Assembly (NCBI GenBank): GCA_964582085.1
Contig: CAZOPV010000009.1
Coordinates: 1 to 64,000 of the forward strand
Direction of reading: 5' to 3'
DNA from: JADGNF01 sp964582085
Lineage (GTDB): Archaea; Thermoproteota; Bathyarchaeia; Bathyarchaeales; Bathycorpusculaceae
DNA length: 64,000 bases
Of the stretch, positions 61,159 to 64,000 are shown piece after piece (position 1 is the stretch's first letter; each line of letters starts with the position of its first letter). Below the pieces are notes generated by a model. That model did not search any database. It worked only from the letters and a program-made list of their open reading frames with translations, and had not been told where the DNA came from. A program made the translations under genes and the position numbers.

Positions 61159-61315
61159 AAACATATTTAAGCTTATCTCCTTCTATTGTCAACAAATGTT
61201 CAATAAAATATGAAAAATTTGCTATTATGTATACAGTAGGCGACAGTTTTGAACAGTAGAAAAAACACTTAGAACGCCTTTAAGACAAAACTAAACTCCA
61301 AACATAAACTGCCCA

Positions 61316-61783
61316 CTATTTTTCTCTGCGTAAAAAATCACCAACATCCAAAATGTTTCGGATAACAACGGTGGCGTCTTTATCACCTAAACTGGAGACT
61401 ATTTTGCCAAAGCCAAGGCATTCACCAAAATCATTTAAAACTAACGTGAAAGACCCCTTGCGCCTAGAGCCAGAAACTCGCAATACACCAGTTTTGAAAA
61501 CGTCTCGCCCGCAAACGAAAAGCCATGCCGCCTTCTTATCAAGAACCACCTTATTGGCTGCAACATTAACAAGCATGTTCAACAAATTGAAACTTGGGAA
61601 AAAAATGCCGTTCTTGATTTTTCCTAAATAGAGACCAACGGAATAGAAGTCGCGGCGCGCCAGAACCAGTTTTTTTAATTTGCCACTGACTAAGTAGTAA
61701 CGTTGGTAACGCTCAACTATAAGCTCCGGATTTATGGCAACTTTAGCTCCAAACTGAGACAAAAAAAGCGCCAGAGTCTTCAA
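61316..61783 (-). CDS. PUA-domain RNA-binding protein (Nip7-like)
   Basis: A 155-residue protein with a pre-PUA domain (about 1-75, VERYQRYYLVSGKLKKLV) and a C-terminal PUA domain (AAWLFVCGRDVFKTGVLRVS, FGECLGFGKIVSS, ending ILDVGDFLRRE). This is the layout of Nip7-like ribosome-assembly or rRNA-binding proteins. It follows the RNA m5C methyltransferase gene by 2 bp, which suggests a joint role in rRNA or tRNA modification. Confidence 0.8.
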   Translation of the reverse strand: MKTLALFLSQFGAKVAINPELIVERYQRYYLVSGKLKKLVLARRDFYSVGLYLGKIKNGIFFPSFNLLNMLVNVAANKVVLDKKAAWLFVCGRDVFKTGVLRVSGSRRKGSFTLVLNDFGECLGFGKIVSSLGDKDATVVIRNILDVGDFLRREK

Positions 61784-61785
61784 AG

Positions 61786-62670
61786 TTATGTACCCGCTTT
61801 TGTTAATTTACAAACAAAAAATCCCTGTGTATGTCCTGGCCATATCCTTCTGCAACAAGCTATTGAGGAATCAAGTTTTTGCCCAAAAATTTCAGTTAAC
61901 CCTTTTTCACCACAGCAGTCTATTTCTTCGATTTGCAAATTGAGGTTTTTCACTGCCCAATCCATGTTTAATTCATTCTCTTCAGGCTCCAGAGAACATG
62001 TTGAATAAACCAACTCGCCACCCGCAACTAAGCATTTCTCTGCTTCACATAAAAGCTCCTTTTGCAATGCTGCATTACGCTTCACATCACTAAGGGTTCG
62101 TCGTTTAAACCATAAAGGATCCGAAGCAAAGTTACCTGAGCATGGCACATCTAAAAGTATTTTATCAAACTTCAAGTTTAGCTTTGAAATTTGGCGTGCA
62201 TCTAATTTGTAAACTACCGTGTTCCTAATGTGGCAACGTTCAAGCTGATTAGCTAAAGCATTTAAACGCTGTGCGCTAACGTCTAAAGCCACTACTACAC
62301 CGGTGTTATCCATTAAGTCTGAAAGCTCTACAGTTTTTCCTCCAGGTGCAGCACAAGCATCCAAAACAGTTTTTCCCTTTAGGTTACTAAATAGAGTAGG
62401 GGGAATTTGGGCGGCTGCTTCCTGAATTGAATAGAAACCCAAGAGGTATTCTGCTGTAGCACCCACCGAAACCTTAGATTCTTTGACCCAGTAGCCTGAG
62501 TCTAAAAAAGGAATTTTTTCCAAAGTGAAACCGATAGAGAGTAGCCTTTGAGGTATGTTTTTGCCTTTAGTAGTTGTCTGGTTTACTCTGATTGCTTGAC
62601 GAATTTTAGTTTCCCTAAATTTCCAACCCAATTGCATATAACGGTTTATAAAAAAATCTCTGCCAGACAT
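61786..62670 (-). CDS. RsmB/NOP-type RNA m5C methyltransferase
   Basis: A 294-residue class I RNA methyltransferase of the Nol1/Nop2/Sun family: VLDACAAPGGKTVELSD (SAM loop), LLDVPCSGNFASDPLW with one catalytic Cys and STCSLEPEENE with the other. It methylates cytosine C5 in rRNA or tRNA. The nearest rRNA/tRNA target is not predictable. It is paired with a PUA-domain gene, which may supply RNA binding. ATG 62670; a TTG at 62673 is adjacent. Confidence 0.92.
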   Translation of the reverse strand: MSGRDFFINRYMQLGWKFRETKIRQAIRVNQTTTKGKNIPQRLLSIGFTLEKIPFLDSGYWVKESKVSVGATAEYLLGFYSIQEAAAQIPPTLFSNLKGKTVLDACAAPGGKTVELSDLMDNTGVVVALDVSAQRLNALANQLERCHIRNTVVYKLDARQISKLNLKFDKILLDVPCSGNFASDPLWFKRRTLSDVKRNAALQKELLCEAEKCLVAGGELVYSTCSLEPEENELNMDWAVKNLNLQIEEIDCCGEKGLTEIFGQKLDSSIACCRRIWPGHTQGFFVCKLTKAGT

Positions 62671-63006
62671 CAACCTACATTGATTGACTGGAAATAAAAA
62701 CTTTTCAACTCGCCATACGCAACTAACTTTTCAGCTTCAAAAAGTCACAGAACAGGTTTTTGATAAAAAATGGTGTTGAGGCGACATCCCATTAAGGCAA
62801 TGCTATCTTAAAATTGTACAAATTTCAAGTTCCAATCACCTTTTTTAGCTTGAATTAGATGAAGATTGGATAAAAACGCAATTCTTTGAACAAAATTTCA
62901 TAATAAATAAAAATAACCAAGCAAACAGATAGTTTTATATACTTTAATATAATAAATTGACAGAAAAGAAGGAAATAAACCAACAAATGTAAAAGAGGTA
63001 AAAAAA
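62671..63006 (+). promoter_or_regulatory. Promoter region of the ammonium transporter
   Basis: A 336-bp spacer without genes. TATA-like TTTTATATA (62933-62941) predicts transcription start near 62965, and AGAGGT (62994-62999) is the ribosome-binding site of the amt gene at 63007. I see no other gene or RNA in it. Confidence 0.5.
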
Positions 63007-64000
63007 ATGAGCGCAGGAGATATATCATGGGTCATAGTTGCAACCGCCCTTGTCATGCTCATGACGCCGGCACTAGGCTTCTTCTATGGCGGGCTCGTTA
63101 GGAAAAAAAACCTCGTGTCAACCATAGTCCAATGTGTAGTCATATATGCAATAATAGCCGTCGTCTGGGCGTTATGGGGATACAGCATGGTCTTCGGTCC
63201 AAGCATCAACGGTTTTATCGGCGATTTATCGCTGTTTGGACTCAATAGCTTATCGATAACAACAGTCAATCCCGCCCTTGCATCAGGAATACCTGAATTA
63301 CTCTTCTTCGCCTTCCAGCTACAATTCGCCGCTATAACCCCCGCACTTATGATTGGAGCATTCGCTGAACGCATAAAGTTCCGCTCTCTTTTGATCTTTA
63401 GCGTAATCTGGGTAACATTCATCTACGTACCTATAGCCCACTGGGTTTGGAACCCAGACGGTTGGCTAAGAGCAATAGGCGCTATAGACTTTGCAGGCGG
63501 CATCGTCGTCCACATCGCAGCAGGGTTCTCAGCTCTTGCCGCAGCCCTTGTAATAGGCAGAAGAAAAGGATGCAGCACTCCATGGAAAGAGCACATGAAA
63601 ACTCTGGACAAAGCACAAGAAAAACCAACAAACATACCTTACGTCATACTTGGCGCTGCGCTACTTTGGTTTGGCTGGTTCGGATTTAACGCGGGCAGCG
63701 CCCTTTCAGCTAACGAACTGGCCGTCTCAGCTCTAGTAACTACAAACCTGGCTGCGGCGGCGGCAGCTGTGAGCTGGATGATCATGGACTGGTTCATCAA
63801 AGGCAAACCTTCAGCAGTCGGCGTATCAATAGGTGCAGTTGTGGGGCTTGTTGCTATAACTCCCGCAGCTGGCTACGTAACTGTAACATCAGCCTTAATC
63901 ATCGGTCTATTTGCAGGCGTCATAAGCAATGTTGTTGCCAGTTGGAGAGCAGGCAGGTCAAGAATCGACGATACTTTAGATGTCTTTGCGTGTCACGGCA
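63007..64000 (+). CDS. amt: Ammonium transporter Amt (partial at right edge)
   Basis: The first 331 residues of an Amt/Mep/Rh channel, running out of the window. Membrane helices begin with ISWVIVATALVMLMTPALGF. Typical motifs are GGLVRKKN, the twin-His first partner in GGIVVHIAAGFSALAA, ALLWFGWFGFNAGS and the second His in the final FACHG. It takes up ammonium and is next to glutamine synthetase in the window, which suggests nitrogen assimilation. A GlnK gene often follows and may lie beyond the edge. Confidence 0.95.
   Translation, partial: MSAGDISWVIVATALVMLMTPALGFFYGGLVRKKNLVSTIVQCVVIYAIIAVVWALWGYSMVFGPSINGFIGDLSLFGLNSLSITTVNPALASGIPELLFFAFQLQFAAITPALMIGAFAERIKFRSLLIFSVIWVTFIYVPIAHWVWNPDGWLRAIGAIDFAGGIVVHIAAGFSALAAALVIGRRKGCSTPWKEHMKTLDKAQEKPTNIPYVILGAALLWFGWFGFNAGSALSANELAVSALVTTNLAAAAAAVSWMIMDWFIKGKPSAVGVSIGAVVGLVAITPAAGYVTVTSALIIGLFAGVISNVVASWRAGRSRIDDTLDVFACHG

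Noticed and set aside
1..64000. CRISPR arrays, insertion sequences or prophage genes
   Set aside because: I saw no regularly spaced repeats, transposase motifs, integrase or phage structural genes in any part of the window.

Overview
The window looks like archaeal chromosome. It carries archaeal-type informational genes (EF-1A, S12, S7, a tRNA-splicing endonuclease subunit, TrmY, a tRNA-Arg with an intron at position 37/38, NurA-HerA), TATA-like boxes about 25-27 bp upstream of many starts with several apparently leaderless genes, and AbrB, ArsR, PadR, Lrp and TrmB type regulators. A three-gene block for tetrahydromethanopterin-type cofactor synthesis (DHPS-like, beta-RFAP synthase, DUF447), DUF6659 and the general gene content fit a TACK-group archaeon, most likely Bathyarchaeia. 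That placement is inference from gene content only.

Layout. 1-6.4 kb: the tail of a chemoreceptor, two uncharacterised proteins, a MetE-like methyltransferase, a cytoplasmic HtrA protease with its winged-helix neighbour, and a long coiled-coil protein. 6.6-9.6 kb: a DNA-end resection pair (nurA-herA) behind a palindrome-rich divergent promoter. 9.8-15.7 kb: a Nudix hydrolase, a MacB-type ABC pair, and a drug-type ABC exporter with its PadR repressor. 15.7-25.7 kb: UMP kinase, PHP phosphoesterase, MetRS, a HAD/polyprenol-kinase-like fusion, and an arsM/AbrB operon under two inverted repeats. 25.9-30.8 kb: HAD, two Cys-cluster proteins around a CheY-like receiver, a methyltransferase, and EF-1A. 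30.9-31.8 kb: a decayed membrane-protein gene. 31.9-34.2 kb: a DRG-like GTPase, then S7 and S12. 34.4-37.7 kb: a compact SMC-kleisin-KITE-like operon whose ATPase resembles Smc5/6 and carries a frameshift. 38-41.8 kb: class II FBPase, a heat-shock-type regulator/Hsp20 pair with operators, an ArsR regulator and an ECF-like transporter. 41.9-45.1 kb: the methanopterin genes. 45.2-54.4 kb: a GT39 transferase, an RNase-H-like zinc-ribbon protein, a 7TM histidine kinase, TrmY, ThiL, two tRNAs (one with an abnormal elbow) and a REC-TrmB fusion. 54.5-55.7 kb: a QueT-type transporter plus QueC behind a structured leader. 55.8-64 kb: a GfcR-like regulator, MtnA, an EndA-type subunit, HisRS, glutamine synthetase with a double-palindrome promoter, RNA-modification proteins and an ammonium transporter cut by the window edge.

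The most interesting items are the Smc5/6-like compact SMC operon, the candidate translational riboswitch ahead of queT-queC, and the tRNA-Thr(CGT) that lacks the canonical T-loop TT and D-loop GG. Others are the glnA and arsM operator arrays, the EndA subunit with its catalytic His replaced, and several small or broken genes.
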